Source: Halomonas sp. JB37
Lineage (GTDB): Bacteria; Pseudomonadota; Gammaproteobacteria; Pseudomonadales; Halomonadaceae
Length of the DNA stretch: 64,000 bases
NCBI RefSeq assembly: GCF_002332255.1
Contig: NZ_NRGW01000001.1
Coordinates: 2,356,001-2,420,000 of the forward strand
Direction of reading: 5' to 3'
Part shown: positions 26,058-34,928 of the stretch, piece by piece
Position numbering within the stretch: the stretch's first letter is position 1
Layout of the letters: each line of letters starts with the position of its first letter
The notes under the pieces: generated by a model
Told to the model about the DNA's origin: nothing
Seen by the model: the letters and a program-made list of their open reading frames with translations, nothing else
Database searches by the model: none
Made by a program: the position numbers and the translations under genes

Positions 26058-26345
26058 ATGTTACACATCCTCACCAATACGCCAGATAGTAGTGCATTTA
26101 CTCAAATGCAGCATGCGGTAGGGGCTCAAGATACAGTGCTATTGGTTGAAGAGGCGGTGACAGCCGCTCTTAATCCTACTTGGAGCGCATGGCAGCACTT
26201 CCATCAGCGTATCTATTTGCTTTCTGAAGACCTTACTTCTAGAGGCCTTGCAAACATAGCTGCTGATAATGGACTACCTACTGTAGATGTAGACGGTTTT
26301 GTAGTATTGACAGAGCAGAATGAAAAAACAGTAACGTGGTATTAA
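26058..26345 (+). CDS. tusB: sulfurtransferase complex subunit TusB
   Basis: DsrH-like subunit of the TusBCD complex. Seen: MLHILTNTPDSSAFTQMQ, LLVEEAVTAAL, and IYLLSEDLTSRGL, as in the family. The second ATG (26058) is 8 nt from GAGG and gives the canonical MLHIL start; ATG 26052 is too close to that site. 95 residues. Confidence 0.9.
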   Translation: MLHILTNTPDSSAFTQMQHAVGAQDTVLLVEEAVTAALNPTWSAWQHFHQRIYLLSEDLTSRGLANIAADNGLPTVDVDGFVVLTEQNEKTVTWY

Positions 26346-26347
26346 GC

Positions 26348-26698
26348 ATGTCTATCGGAAAAGTATACCGTTATCTTGACTTAGAAAAAAAATGGGGCCT
26401 CGATCCTGAAGGATATCTAGTTAACCAAACGGACTGGAGTAAATCAGTGGCTGAGTTAATGGCCAATGAAGAAGGTTTGCCGTTAACGCCTGCACACTGG
26501 GAAATAATTGATGTCGTCCGGGCTTTTTATCAGCGCTATGAAATGGCACCGGCGATGAGGCCGTTGGTAAAAGCAACCAAAACGGCACTGGGTGAAGAGA
26601 AGGGGCGTTCTATCTACTTGATGCAGCTTTTCCCAGGCAGCCCACCTAAAAGAATTGCCCGGTTAGCCGGTTTGCCAAAGCCGACTAATTGCCTCTAA
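26348..26698 (+). CDS. tusE: sulfur carrier TusE (DsrC family)
   Basis: Takes sulfur from TusD and hands it to MnmA for tRNA 2-thiouridine. Seen: GYLVNQTDWSKSVAELMANEEGLPLTPAHWEIIDVVRAFYQRYEMAPAMRPLVK, the DsrC signature, and the C-terminal arm ending GLPKPTNCL with the penultimate Cys that carries the sulfur. The second arm Cys of true DsrC is absent, which favours TusE. ATG 26348 lies 2 nt after the tusB stop, so it is translationally linked. 116 residues. Confidence 0.93.
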   Translation: MSIGKVYRYLDLEKKWGLDPEGYLVNQTDWSKSVAELMANEEGLPLTPAHWEIIDVVRAFYQRYEMAPAMRPLVKATKTALGEEKGRSIYLMQLFPGSPPKRIARLAGLPKPTNCL

Positions 26699-26717
26699 CA
26701 CGCATTTTTCTATCACG

Positions 26718-27350
26718 TTAAGCAACATCGCCGCGCGTACACACCGAAAGCACCACTGCATCGCTATGGCTGGTCGACACGAGCGCATGGCCCATATCAC
26801 TATCGAAGTAGATACTATCGCCTTCGGCTAAGACTAGCGGGGCATAAAACTCGGTGTGGAGCATGATATCGCCATGCAGCACCATTAAAAATTCTTCGCC
26901 ATCATGGCGCACCCATTGTTGATACTCATCGAAACTGCGGGCGCGTACGATAGTTTTGAAGGGGATCATGCGCTTTTGGGCTAGCTGATGCCCGAGCAAT
27001 TCATGTTCGTAGGTAGGCGTAGGATGTAGCTGGCCTTTACCTTTACGGGTTAAATCGCGACGGCCCATGGTGTAACGCTCACGCTTAGGTGGCGTCAGCA
27101 GTTGGGGCAGGTCAATGTTCAGGCCCGTCGTCAGTTTCTGCACCACGCTAAAGGTAGGTGACACTTGATCATTCTCAATTTTAGACAGCGTTGAACGCGC
27201 AAGCCCTGTACGTTGGCTTACATCTTCCAGCGTCCATTGGTTAGCAAGACGAATTTGCTTGAGTCGTTCGCCCAGGCGCAGCGGTTCAACAAACGGTTTG
27301 CTTCCCGATGCAATACGCAGCGCGGCATGCTCTTCAGTAGTTGCGGTCAT
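26718..27350 (-). CDS. XRE-family regulator with C-terminal cupin domain
   Basis: Transcriptional regulator that joins a lambda-repressor-like HTH (LGERLKQIRLANQWTLEDVSQRTGLARSTLSKIENDQVSPTFSVVQKLTTGLNIDL, about residues 27-82) to a cupin (FLMVLHGDIMLHTEFYAPLVLAEGDSIYFDSDMGHALVS, about 150-195). This class often controls amino acid, polyamine or osmolyte metabolism. 210 residues. It converges with tusE and sits 3' of the HDAC-like gene, 100 bp away on the same strand. Target and ligand unknown. Confidence 0.9.
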   Translation of the reverse strand: MTATTEEHAALRIASGSKPFVEPLRLGERLKQIRLANQWTLEDVSQRTGLARSTLSKIENDQVSPTFSVVQKLTTGLNIDLPQLLTPPKRERYTMGRRDLTRKGKGQLHPTPTYEHELLGHQLAQKRMIPFKTIVRARSFDEYQQWVRHDGEEFLMVLHGDIMLHTEFYAPLVLAEGDSIYFDSDMGHALVSTSHSDAVVLSVCTRGDVA

Positions 27351-27450
27351 AAATCGTCACATTGGCTGCGTTAACGTGGGGCATTTGAATATAAATATGA
27401 TACCACAGCTCAAACTCACTCCCATTAGCCAGGCCCAATAGAGTCGGGCC

Positions 27451-28392
27451 TTAAGGCACTTCGGCGAAGGGCAGACCAAGCAACGCTTTTAGATGCGCCT
27501 CGACACCACTGGCTAACGATTTTGGGTTATAGCCACCTTCAAGCACCGAAACAATGCGGTTATCGGCGTATCGTGTAGCGATTTCCATAGCAAGATGAGT
27601 GATCCAGTAAAAGTCTTCATCCTCCAAGCAAATGTCGCCCATTGGATCATCACGATGGGCATCAAAGCCTGCAGATATCATAACTAAATCTGGCTTAAAA
27701 GCATGCAAAGCGGGCATCCAATGGCTTTCGATAATGCGCCGGAACTCGGGCCCATCGGTGCCTGCTTCTAATGGCGTATTCACAACGTTTTGCCACTCAC
27801 TGCGCAGATAGCGCCACGGATAAAACGGGTATTGGAAGCTTGTGCAAATAAGAATGTCAGGATCGTTTTTGAAAATATCAATCGTGCCGTTGCACTGGTG
27901 CACATCAAAATCCAGTATGGCAATACGCTTTGCACCATATTTTTCGCGGGCATGGGCTGCGCCAACGGCAATATTATTATAAAAACAGAAGCCCATCGCA
28001 TCGCTGGCTTCCGCATGATGCCCAGGCGGCCTAACGGCACAAAACACATTATCTGCCTGGCACTTAAAAACCTGATCAACCCCTTTAATAACAGCGCCGG
28101 CAGCCATTCTAGCGGCTTGCAGGCTGTCAGGATTCATCATGGTATCGTCATCCAATGCGATGATGCCTTCTTTGGGTAAACACTTTTCCAGCGAGCGAAG
28201 ATGACGCAAGGGGTGTACCCTGGCTAATGCCTCTTCACTCGCTTCTTTAGCGTCAGCCTGCATGGTCTGCTGTAGTAAACCAGCAAGCGATAGGTGGGCG
28301 CGAATAGCCTCCAGACGCTGTGGGCTTTCCGGATGCTCTGGCCCCATATGATGCAATGAGCAATCGGGGTGGGTAAGGTAGGCGGTAATCAT
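27451..28392 (-). CDS. histone deacetylase family protein (AcuC-like lysine deacetylase)
   Basis: Zinc-dependent amidohydrolase of the HDAC superfamily, 313 residues. Seen: catalytic His pair in RPPGHHAEAS (H125, H126), zinc ligands D163 and H165 in DFDVHQCNGT and D244 in SAGFDAHRDDP, transition-state Tyr288 in LEGGYNP. The normally conserved HHGNGT is changed to HQCNGT, placing Gln166 and Cys167 beside the metal. Members deacetylate lysines (AcuC on acetyl-CoA synthetase) or polyamines. Divergent from the Pat acetyltransferase gene across 104 bp, which favours protein deacetylation. Confidence 0.88.
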   Translation of the reverse strand: MITAYLTHPDCSLHHMGPEHPESPQRLEAIRAHLSLAGLLQQTMQADAKEASEEALARVHPLRHLRSLEKCLPKEGIIALDDDTMMNPDSLQAARMAAGAVIKGVDQVFKCQADNVFCAVRPPGHHAEASDAMGFCFYNNIAVGAAHAREKYGAKRIAILDFDVHQCNGTIDIFKNDPDILICTSFQYPFYPWRYLRSEWQNVVNTPLEAGTDGPEFRRIIESHWMPALHAFKPDLVMISAGFDAHRDDPMGDICLEDEDFYWITHLAMEIATRYADNRIVSVLEGGYNPKSLASGVEAHLKALLGLPFAEVP

Positions 28393-28496
28393 TCAAGCGC
28401 TCCATTATTATTGATGACACCTTAATCGCCTCCAGGCCCTACGCGACAGTCTCAATAAGTCGTACAGCCGCTATTTATGTCAGGGGAGATCCCTTT

Positions 28497-31244
28497 GTGA
28501 GCACGCGCTTCTTACACCATTTTTTTCAACCTCGTACACTCGCGGTGTTTGGTGCCTCTGAAAAGCCCTCATCGCTGGGCGGTTTAGTGCTGAGAAACAT
28601 TCAAGAGGGCGGCTTCAAAGGGTCGCTATGGGCCGTGAACTTGAAAGGCTATGCTCAGGTATTCGGAGTCCCGTGTGTTAGCCGCGTAAGTGAGCTGCCC
28701 GAAGTGCCCGACCTAGCCGTGGTGTGCTCACCTATTGAGGGTATACCCAGTTTAATTAAAAAGCTTGGGCAAGCAGGTGTCAAAGCCGCTCTGGTACTGT
28801 CTGGCGGTGCTTATCTGGATCGTGATAAGGGCAATAAAGGCTCTATCCGTGAAAGGATGTTGAGTGCGGCTCGCGTTTCGGGTATTCGGGTATTGGGTCC
28901 TGAATGCATGGGGCTGATTGTACCGGGCAAAAATCTTAATGTTTCTTACGCCAGTCAGCCGGTAAAAGCGGGGCGTGTCGCTTATTTGGGCCAGTCCGGC
29001 ATGCTGGCCAATGCAATGATAGATTGGGCCGCTGGGCGAGATGTAGGCTTTTCGCATCTAATTACGGTTGGCGATAGCGTAGACGTTCTATTGCCGGATC
29101 TTATTGATTACGTTAATCAATACTCGCCAGCTCAGGCTATATTGCTACACCTCGAGCGGGTTAATGATGCCCAGCATTTTATGACGGCCGTGCGCGATGC
29201 ATCGCGTAATCGCTTAGTGCTGGCGATAAAAAGCGGGCGCACGCCCGAATCTGACATTTCGGGCATGGCGCCAACGCCCGGCATTGCGAATCGCGATGTG
29301 GTATTTGATGCTGCCTTTGCCCGGGCTGGCGTTGTGCGCGTTGATGATTCTGATGAGCTGCTTGATGCACTAGAAACGCTTTCACGCATGAAACCCCTGA
29401 AGGGGGATCGCCTGGCCATTGTCTCGAACGGATTGGGGCCAGCCATGCTAGCTATCGATAAGCTGATTAGCGCTGGCGGTAAGTTAGCCGAATTTAGCGC
29501 TGAAACGCAGGCGGCGTTGCATCTTAGCCAGGTCGATATGAGTAAGCCGGGAGAGAACCCGGTGGATTTAGGCGGCAATGCGTCGCCAGAGCGATTTGTT
29601 CAAGCGCTAGAAATTGTCGCATCTGATGCCAATGTCGATGCCGTACTGGTCGTTCACGCGCCCACTCGTATGGCGCCATCGCTCGTCACGGCACAAGTGT
29701 TGATTGATAATCGTAAGAAGTTTCGTCGCAACTTACTGACCAGTTGGATGGGCCTAAAAGAAGCTCTGAATGCACGTCATATATGTAATTTAGCCGGAAT
29801 CCCTACCTACATTTCACCGGAGAAAGCCGTTAAGGCCTTCATGCACATGGTGATCTACCAGCGTGTTCAGGCGCTGCTGCAGGAAATTCCGCCCAGCTTA
29901 CCTTTTTCAACGAGCCCTGAAATACGCGCTCAGTGCCGCACGCTCATCAAGCAGGCAAAAGAACAGGGCCGGCAAACGTTAACTCACTCTGAAACTGCTC
30001 AAGTGCTTGAGGCATACGGTATTCCCACGGCACCCAGCGTGTATTTATCTAGCCCTGAAGAAGCGCTTGAAAAAGCCGTAAGCATTTCGGGAAGCAAAGC
30101 CCTCAAGGTTGTCCATGAAGGCAATTGCCGTCCTTATCGCTACCGTAAGCATCCGCATAAAATTTCTGCAGGCTTGTTGCAGGATTTAGAAACCCCAGAG
30201 CAGGTGGCTGAGGGTATTCGTCAGCTGGGCGATAAAGTCGCGGAAAAATTCCCGGAGTATGCGATCCGCGAATACTGTTTGCAGCCCATGCAGCGCGGCA
30301 AGCATTCCATGCAGATCTGCGCAGGAATTACCCGTGATCCGGTGTTTGGTCCCCTTATTGTCTTTGGTATCGGCGGTTATAAGGTCAATGTCTTGGCTGA
30401 TCGCCAGGTAGCACTGCCGCCGCTGAACATGAGCCTAGCCGCCGACGTAGTGGGCAGAACGCATGCGGCCTCGTTAATCCGCGAACACTCCGCCGACCCT
30501 GAGCGGGATATACAGCATCTGTGCCAAATGCTGGTTAAATTATCGCAGATGGCGTCAGATCTTAGCGATCTACGCGGGCTTGAAGTGAATCCGCTAATAC
30601 TTAATCGCGATGGTATGATCGCCGTTGATTTCGCAATGGATCTAGGTACGCCGTCGCGCTTTGCGATCATGCCTTATCCAGAAGAACTACGTGAATGGAT
30701 GACGCTAAAAAATGGCTGGAAGGTCGAGGTCAGGCCTATTCGTGCTGAAGATGCGCATTTAATTACCACGTTCCACCGCCAGCTTTCAGAAGAGAGCATT
30801 CGCTTTCGCTACTTCCACAATAAATCCAATTTAACGCAGCGTGATTTGTCGATTTTGTCGCATATCAATTACGACCGCCAGATGGCCTTTATCGCTGAAT
30901 ATTTAGGTGAAGACGATAACAAAGAGATGCTTGGCGTGGCGCGGGTGTGGAACGACCCTGACAATATTCGTACCGAGTTTTCAATCATCATTCGTGATGA
31001 CCTGCAGGGGCTCGGCATTGGCAGCCTGTTAATGAAGAAGATGATCGACTACTGCACTAACATCGGCACCCTGGAAATGATCGGCAAAATCATGGTCGAT
31101 AACCATCCGATGCGGGCCTTGATGAAACACTTAGGTTTTAAATGCCGTTACAACATGGAAGAGCAGGTGATTGATGCCGTGCTACGCCTCAATGAACCTG
31201 AAAGTGAGTGGCAGCGGCATCGCCTTGAGAGCCTGCCAGACTAA
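28497..31244 (+). CDS. pat: protein lysine acetyltransferase Pat (YfiQ/PatZ type)
   Basis: Acetylates lysines of acyl-CoA synthetases and other enzymes, turning Acs/PrpE off. Seen: CoA-binding domain (about 10-110, LAVFGASEKPSSLGGLVLRNI), succinyl-CoA ligase-like domains, ATP-grasp region (about 490-700) and a C-terminal GNAT domain (about 730-890) with LQGLGIGSLLMKKMIDYC for acetyl-CoA. 915 residues, typical of the long-NDP-forming-like Pat. GTG start at 28497 is 8 nt from GGGGAG. PrpE in this window is a plausible target. Confidence 0.92.
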   Translation: MSTRFLHHFFQPRTLAVFGASEKPSSLGGLVLRNIQEGGFKGSLWAVNLKGYAQVFGVPCVSRVSELPEVPDLAVVCSPIEGIPSLIKKLGQAGVKAALVLSGGAYLDRDKGNKGSIRERMLSAARVSGIRVLGPECMGLIVPGKNLNVSYASQPVKAGRVAYLGQSGMLANAMIDWAAGRDVGFSHLITVGDSVDVLLPDLIDYVNQYSPAQAILLHLERVNDAQHFMTAVRDASRNRLVLAIKSGRTPESDISGMAPTPGIANRDVVFDAAFARAGVVRVDDSDELLDALETLSRMKPLKGDRLAIVSNGLGPAMLAIDKLISAGGKLAEFSAETQAALHLSQVDMSKPGENPVDLGGNASPERFVQALEIVASDANVDAVLVVHAPTRMAPSLVTAQVLIDNRKKFRRNLLTSWMGLKEALNARHICNLAGIPTYISPEKAVKAFMHMVIYQRVQALLQEIPPSLPFSTSPEIRAQCRTLIKQAKEQGRQTLTHSETAQVLEAYGIPTAPSVYLSSPEEALEKAVSISGSKALKVVHEGNCRPYRYRKHPHKISAGLLQDLETPEQVAEGIRQLGDKVAEKFPEYAIREYCLQPMQRGKHSMQICAGITRDPVFGPLIVFGIGGYKVNVLADRQVALPPLNMSLAADVVGRTHAASLIREHSADPERDIQHLCQMLVKLSQMASDLSDLRGLEVNPLILNRDGMIAVDFAMDLGTPSRFAIMPYPEELREWMTLKNGWKVEVRPIRAEDAHLITTFHRQLSEESIRFRYFHNKSNLTQRDLSILSHINYDRQMAFIAEYLGEDDNKEMLGVARVWNDPDNIRTEFSIIIRDDLQGLGIGSLLMKKMIDYCTNIGTLEMIGKIMVDNHPMRALMKHLGFKCRYNMEEQVIDAVLRLNEPESEWQRHRLESLPD

Positions 31245-31249
31245 CCGCG

Positions 31250-31281
31250 AAAAGGCCTGCAGCTAGCTCTGTAGGCCTTTT
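31250..31281. terminator. bidirectional terminator between pat and pdxH
   Basis: Stem AAAAGGCCTGCAG / CTGTAGGCCTTTT (one G-T pair), 6-nt loop. A tract on one arm and T tract on the other serve both converging genes. Confidence 0.85.
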
Positions 31282-31307
31282 GAACACTGTTTTATGTACT
31301 TGGCTAG

Positions 31308-31952
31308 TTAAGGCGCTAAGCGAAAGCGGCTCCACTCATGGCTATCGCGACGCTCAAACCGCAGCCGGTCGTGCAAACGGCTGGGCTGGCCTTGCCAAAA
31401 CTCGATCATGTCAGGTGCTACGCGGTAGCCGCCCCAGTGAATTGGGCGCGGTATATCTTGTCCGTCGTAGGCTTGTTCAAAGCGCTTTTGACGCTCTTCA
31501 ATCCAGTTACGCCCTGGAATCACAACGCTTTGCGTAGCAATCCAGGCACCAAGCTGGCTCCCGCGCGGGCGGCTGGCAAAATACTCATCTGACTCTTCGG
31601 TGGGTATCCGCTCAACGAGTCCTTCGATACGGACTTGCCGGGAAAGTGATGGCCACCAAAACGTCATCGCCGCGTAGGGCACATTGCTTAACTCACTACC
31701 CTTATGGCTATGGTAGTTGGTGAAAAACACCATTCCGCGTTCATCAAAGCCTTTTAACAGCACTACCCGTGCGTGAGGCCTGCCTTGGCTATCCACACTC
31801 GCCAGCGTCATGGCATTGCCATCCTGGCCTTCTTTTTCCAGGGCGAGAGTGAACCATTCATCAAATAGTACAAAAGGATCGTTGGGTGCCAGCGACTCAT
31901 CTAGCCTGCCGCCTTCATAATCACGCCTAATATCGGCTATGTTACGTGTCAT
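31308..31952 (-). CDS. pdxH: pyridoxamine/pyridoxine 5'-phosphate oxidase
   Basis: FMN enzyme making pyridoxal 5'-phosphate. Seen: RPHARVVLLKGFDERGMVFFTNYHSHKGSELSNVPYAAMTFWWPSLSRQVRIEGLVERI (FMN- and substrate-binding), SRPRGSQLGAWIA, PIHWGGYRVAPDMIEFWQGQPSRLHDRLRFER (C-terminal dimer signature). 214 residues. AGGGAGAG precedes the ATG. Monocistronic. Confidence 0.96.
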   Translation of the reverse strand: MTRNIADIRRDYEGGRLDESLAPNDPFVLFDEWFTLALEKEGQDGNAMTLASVDSQGRPHARVVLLKGFDERGMVFFTNYHSHKGSELSNVPYAAMTFWWPSLSRQVRIEGLVERIPTEESDEYFASRPRGSQLGAWIATQSVVIPGRNWIEERQKRFEQAYDGQDIPRPIHWGGYRVAPDMIEFWQGQPSRLHDRLRFERRDSHEWSRFRLAP

Positions 31953-32104
31953 CGAATGACTCTCCCTTGAATTTCATCCATGGTCGCCGGTTTCACCTCA
32001 AAGCTCAAACCGCTACTCTCGATTCTCAAAGAATTTAGAGCGATCCACTTGGCTTTCGCCAGCAAGTGAGTACAGCGTTATTTTTGATAGAACTGTTAAT
32101 AGAA

Positions 32105-33135
<1,031 letters not shown>

Positions 33136-33177
33136 TCATAAAAGCGGTCTTGGTAAATACAGATAAGCCTATCTGTC

Positions 33178-33657
33178 CTATGGTACCAGAGCTACCGGCA
33201 ATGCTGGGTAGGAGGCAAGCGCAGTTCGTGTACCTGGACGGCGCAAGTAAACCCAGGCACGAGTGCCGTCCTCAAGAGTTATAGTCCTACGATCGTAGCG
33301 TACGCCCAGTCGTTCATAGCGGTCTAGGCGGCGCAATTCAGCGGCGTCTATAGTGAGTAGCAGCCCATTGACTTGACTCCCGGGCTGGGACGAAAGGTCG
33401 AGACCATTGCGCTGATAACCCACAAGCACGGCGTCTTCAGGAGAGCCGAAACTCCCCATGACGGCCAGGCGCACCGGAGCATAGCGCAGCGTACCGTATA
33501 CAAAGACCTGATGGATGCGCTGCTCGATGTCGTCTAGATCGTCTGGGCGATCATAAAACCATGGGCTGAGCATGGTTAGCCACAGCCATCCTGCCATGCC
33601 CACAATCCCCACACCGCTGCCGATCGCTAGGCGTTTCAACCAAACTGTTTTAGCCAA
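33178..33657 (-). CDS. membrane-anchored gamma-glutamylcyclotransferase-like (AIG2 fold) protein
   Basis: 159 residues: an N-terminal membrane anchor (LAIGSGVGIVGMAGWLWLTML), then a GGCT/AIG2-like domain with VFVYGTLRYAPVRLAVMG, GYQRNGLDL, QVNGLLLTIDAAELRRLDRYERLGVRYDRRTITL. The catalytic Glu of the fold is probably that in RYERLG. Family enzymes release 5-oxoproline from gamma-glutamyl compounds; the substrate here is unknown, and the anchor would place the domain at the periplasmic face. Confidence 0.78.
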   Translation of the reverse strand: MAKTVWLKRLAIGSGVGIVGMAGWLWLTMLSPWFYDRPDDLDDIEQRIHQVFVYGTLRYAPVRLAVMGSFGSPEDAVLVGYQRNGLDLSSQPGSQVNGLLLTIDAAELRRLDRYERLGVRYDRRTITLEDGTRAWVYLRRPGTRTALASYPALPVALVP

Positions 33658-33815
33658 AACAGAGTGCCTCTCACTGAATGGTAAATAAGTGCAGGCATAG
33701 CTTGGCGCTCTGAATAGATGATGACAAGCCCTATGTTATCGACTTATTTAATCTGTTTAAGCACAGTCTTCGAGTTTGTTAGGATAGTCATTAGACCCTG
33801 TCAGAGGAGCCTGCA

Positions 33816-34406
33816 ATGAATCAGCCACTTCGTGATGATATGGATTTTCGAGCTCTCGTCGGTGATGTTAGGCCGCTACCGGCAAGTAACCGCGCCGATC
33901 CTACTGCTCATCGTCAATGTCCTTCTGACGCTCAGCTGGCACGGCGTGAGTGGGCAGAAGAAGAGCGAGGAGCGCGCAATTTTTTATCCGACGACTTTGT
34001 CGACCTGCTTCCTCCTTTTGATCCTATCGAGTATCGCCGTGAGGGCATACAGCAGGGCGTTGTCGATAAATTAAAGCACGGCGGTTATAGCGTTCAGTCC
34101 CAGCTCCATCTGCTCAGGCGTCCTTTAAGCGAGTGTCGGCGGCTGCTTTTTCCTTTTATTCAGGAAGCCTATGCCCACGATTTACGCTCGGTGCTGATCG
34201 TGCATGGCCGCGGGCGTGAGATTGATAGTCCGGCTAACGTTCTGCGCTCTTATCTTGCCAAGTGGCTCAGCCAATTTGAGGAAGTGCAGGCGTATGTATC
34301 AGCCCAGCCGTCTGAAGGAGGGCTAGGCGCCACGTGGGTAATGCTGCGTAAAAGCGATCGCGCTAAAGCCAATAACCGCGAGCGCCAGCAAAAGAGACGT
34401 GGCTAA
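33816..34406 (+). CDS. smrA: Smr-domain endonuclease SmrA
   Basis: Small MutS-related domain protein; E. coli SmrA nicks DNA. Seen: N-terminal basic/acidic region, then the Smr domain (about 95-185) with LHLLRRPLSECRRLLFPFIQEAYAHDLRSVLIVHGRGREIDSPANVLRSYLAKWL. The first motif is LHLL instead of the usual LDLHG, as in other SmrA proteins. GAGGAGCC precedes ATG 33816. 196 residues. Confidence 0.88.
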   Translation: MNQPLRDDMDFRALVGDVRPLPASNRADPTAHRQCPSDAQLARREWAEEERGARNFLSDDFVDLLPPFDPIEYRREGIQQGVVDKLKHGGYSVQSQLHLLRRPLSECRRLLFPFIQEAYAHDLRSVLIVHGRGREIDSPANVLRSYLAKWLSQFEEVQAYVSAQPSEGGLGATWVMLRKSDRAKANNRERQQKRRG

Positions 34407-34444
34407 TTGAATTAGATTCATCACAAGATGCTATTATTGTAACA

Positions 34445-34464
34445 TTAAGCCATTTTAAGCCATT
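34445..34464. repeat. 10-bp tandem direct repeat upstream of hipB
   Basis: TTAAGCCATT occurs twice head to tail (34445-34454, 34455-34464), about 135 bp before hipB. Could be part of the control region or chance in AT-rich DNA. Confidence 0.5.
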
Positions 34465-34540
34465 AATGTCCTTGTTTTAGATCTTTAAAAACTGATGGCT
34501 TGATATTAATTGATCTACTTAATAACCATGCTTCATAATG

Positions 34541-34561
34541 TGCTATATTTAGATCATAGCA
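34541..34561. promoter_or_regulatory. inverted repeat, candidate HipB operator
   Basis: TGCTAT - 9 bp - ATAGCA, 37 bp before the hipB start. HipB of E. coli binds spaced dyads of this size (TATCC-N8-GGATA); the bases differ here. Autoregulation is inferred. Confidence 0.5.
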
Positions 34562-34598
34562 GATATTTTTTTCAACTATGTTCGCTTAAGAGCATCTT

Positions 34599-34928
34599 AT
34601 GATTACTGAAAATAAATCACCCGCCGCGATTGCTGAAACGTTAGGGGAGCGCCTAAAGCAGGCGCGCCTCAATCATGACATGACGCAAGCAGAAGTAGCA
34701 GCTCTAGCGGGTTTATCCAGAAAGGTGGTGCTGAATGCTGAAAAGGGAAAAATCCAATTAGAAGGACTGGTAGCCATCATGATGGCTCTCGATATGACGG
34801 CCCAGCTAGAGCACTTTTTACCACCACAAACTATTTCACCACTGCAGCTTTCCAAGCTACAGAGCAAGCAGCGTCAGCGTGCCTCTGGCCAGAGAAAAAC
34901 CAAGGATGAGGAGCCGCTTGAATGGTAA
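34599..34928 (+). CDS. hipB: HipB-like antitoxin, XRE-family regulator
   Basis: DNA-binding antitoxin of the HipBA type II toxin-antitoxin system. Seen: LGERLKQARLNHDMTQAEVAALAGLSRKVVLNAEKGKIQLEGLVAIMMALDMTAQLEHFLPP, a complete HTH (about residues 16-72), then a basic C-terminal tail ending EEPLEW. The terminal Trp recalls the HipB tail important for its turnover in E. coli. 109 residues. Overlaps hipA by 7 nt. Confidence 0.88.
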   Translation: MITENKSPAAIAETLGERLKQARLNHDMTQAEVAALAGLSRKVVLNAEKGKIQLEGLVAIMMALDMTAQLEHFLPPQTISPLQLSKLQSKQRQRASGQRKTKDEEPLEW

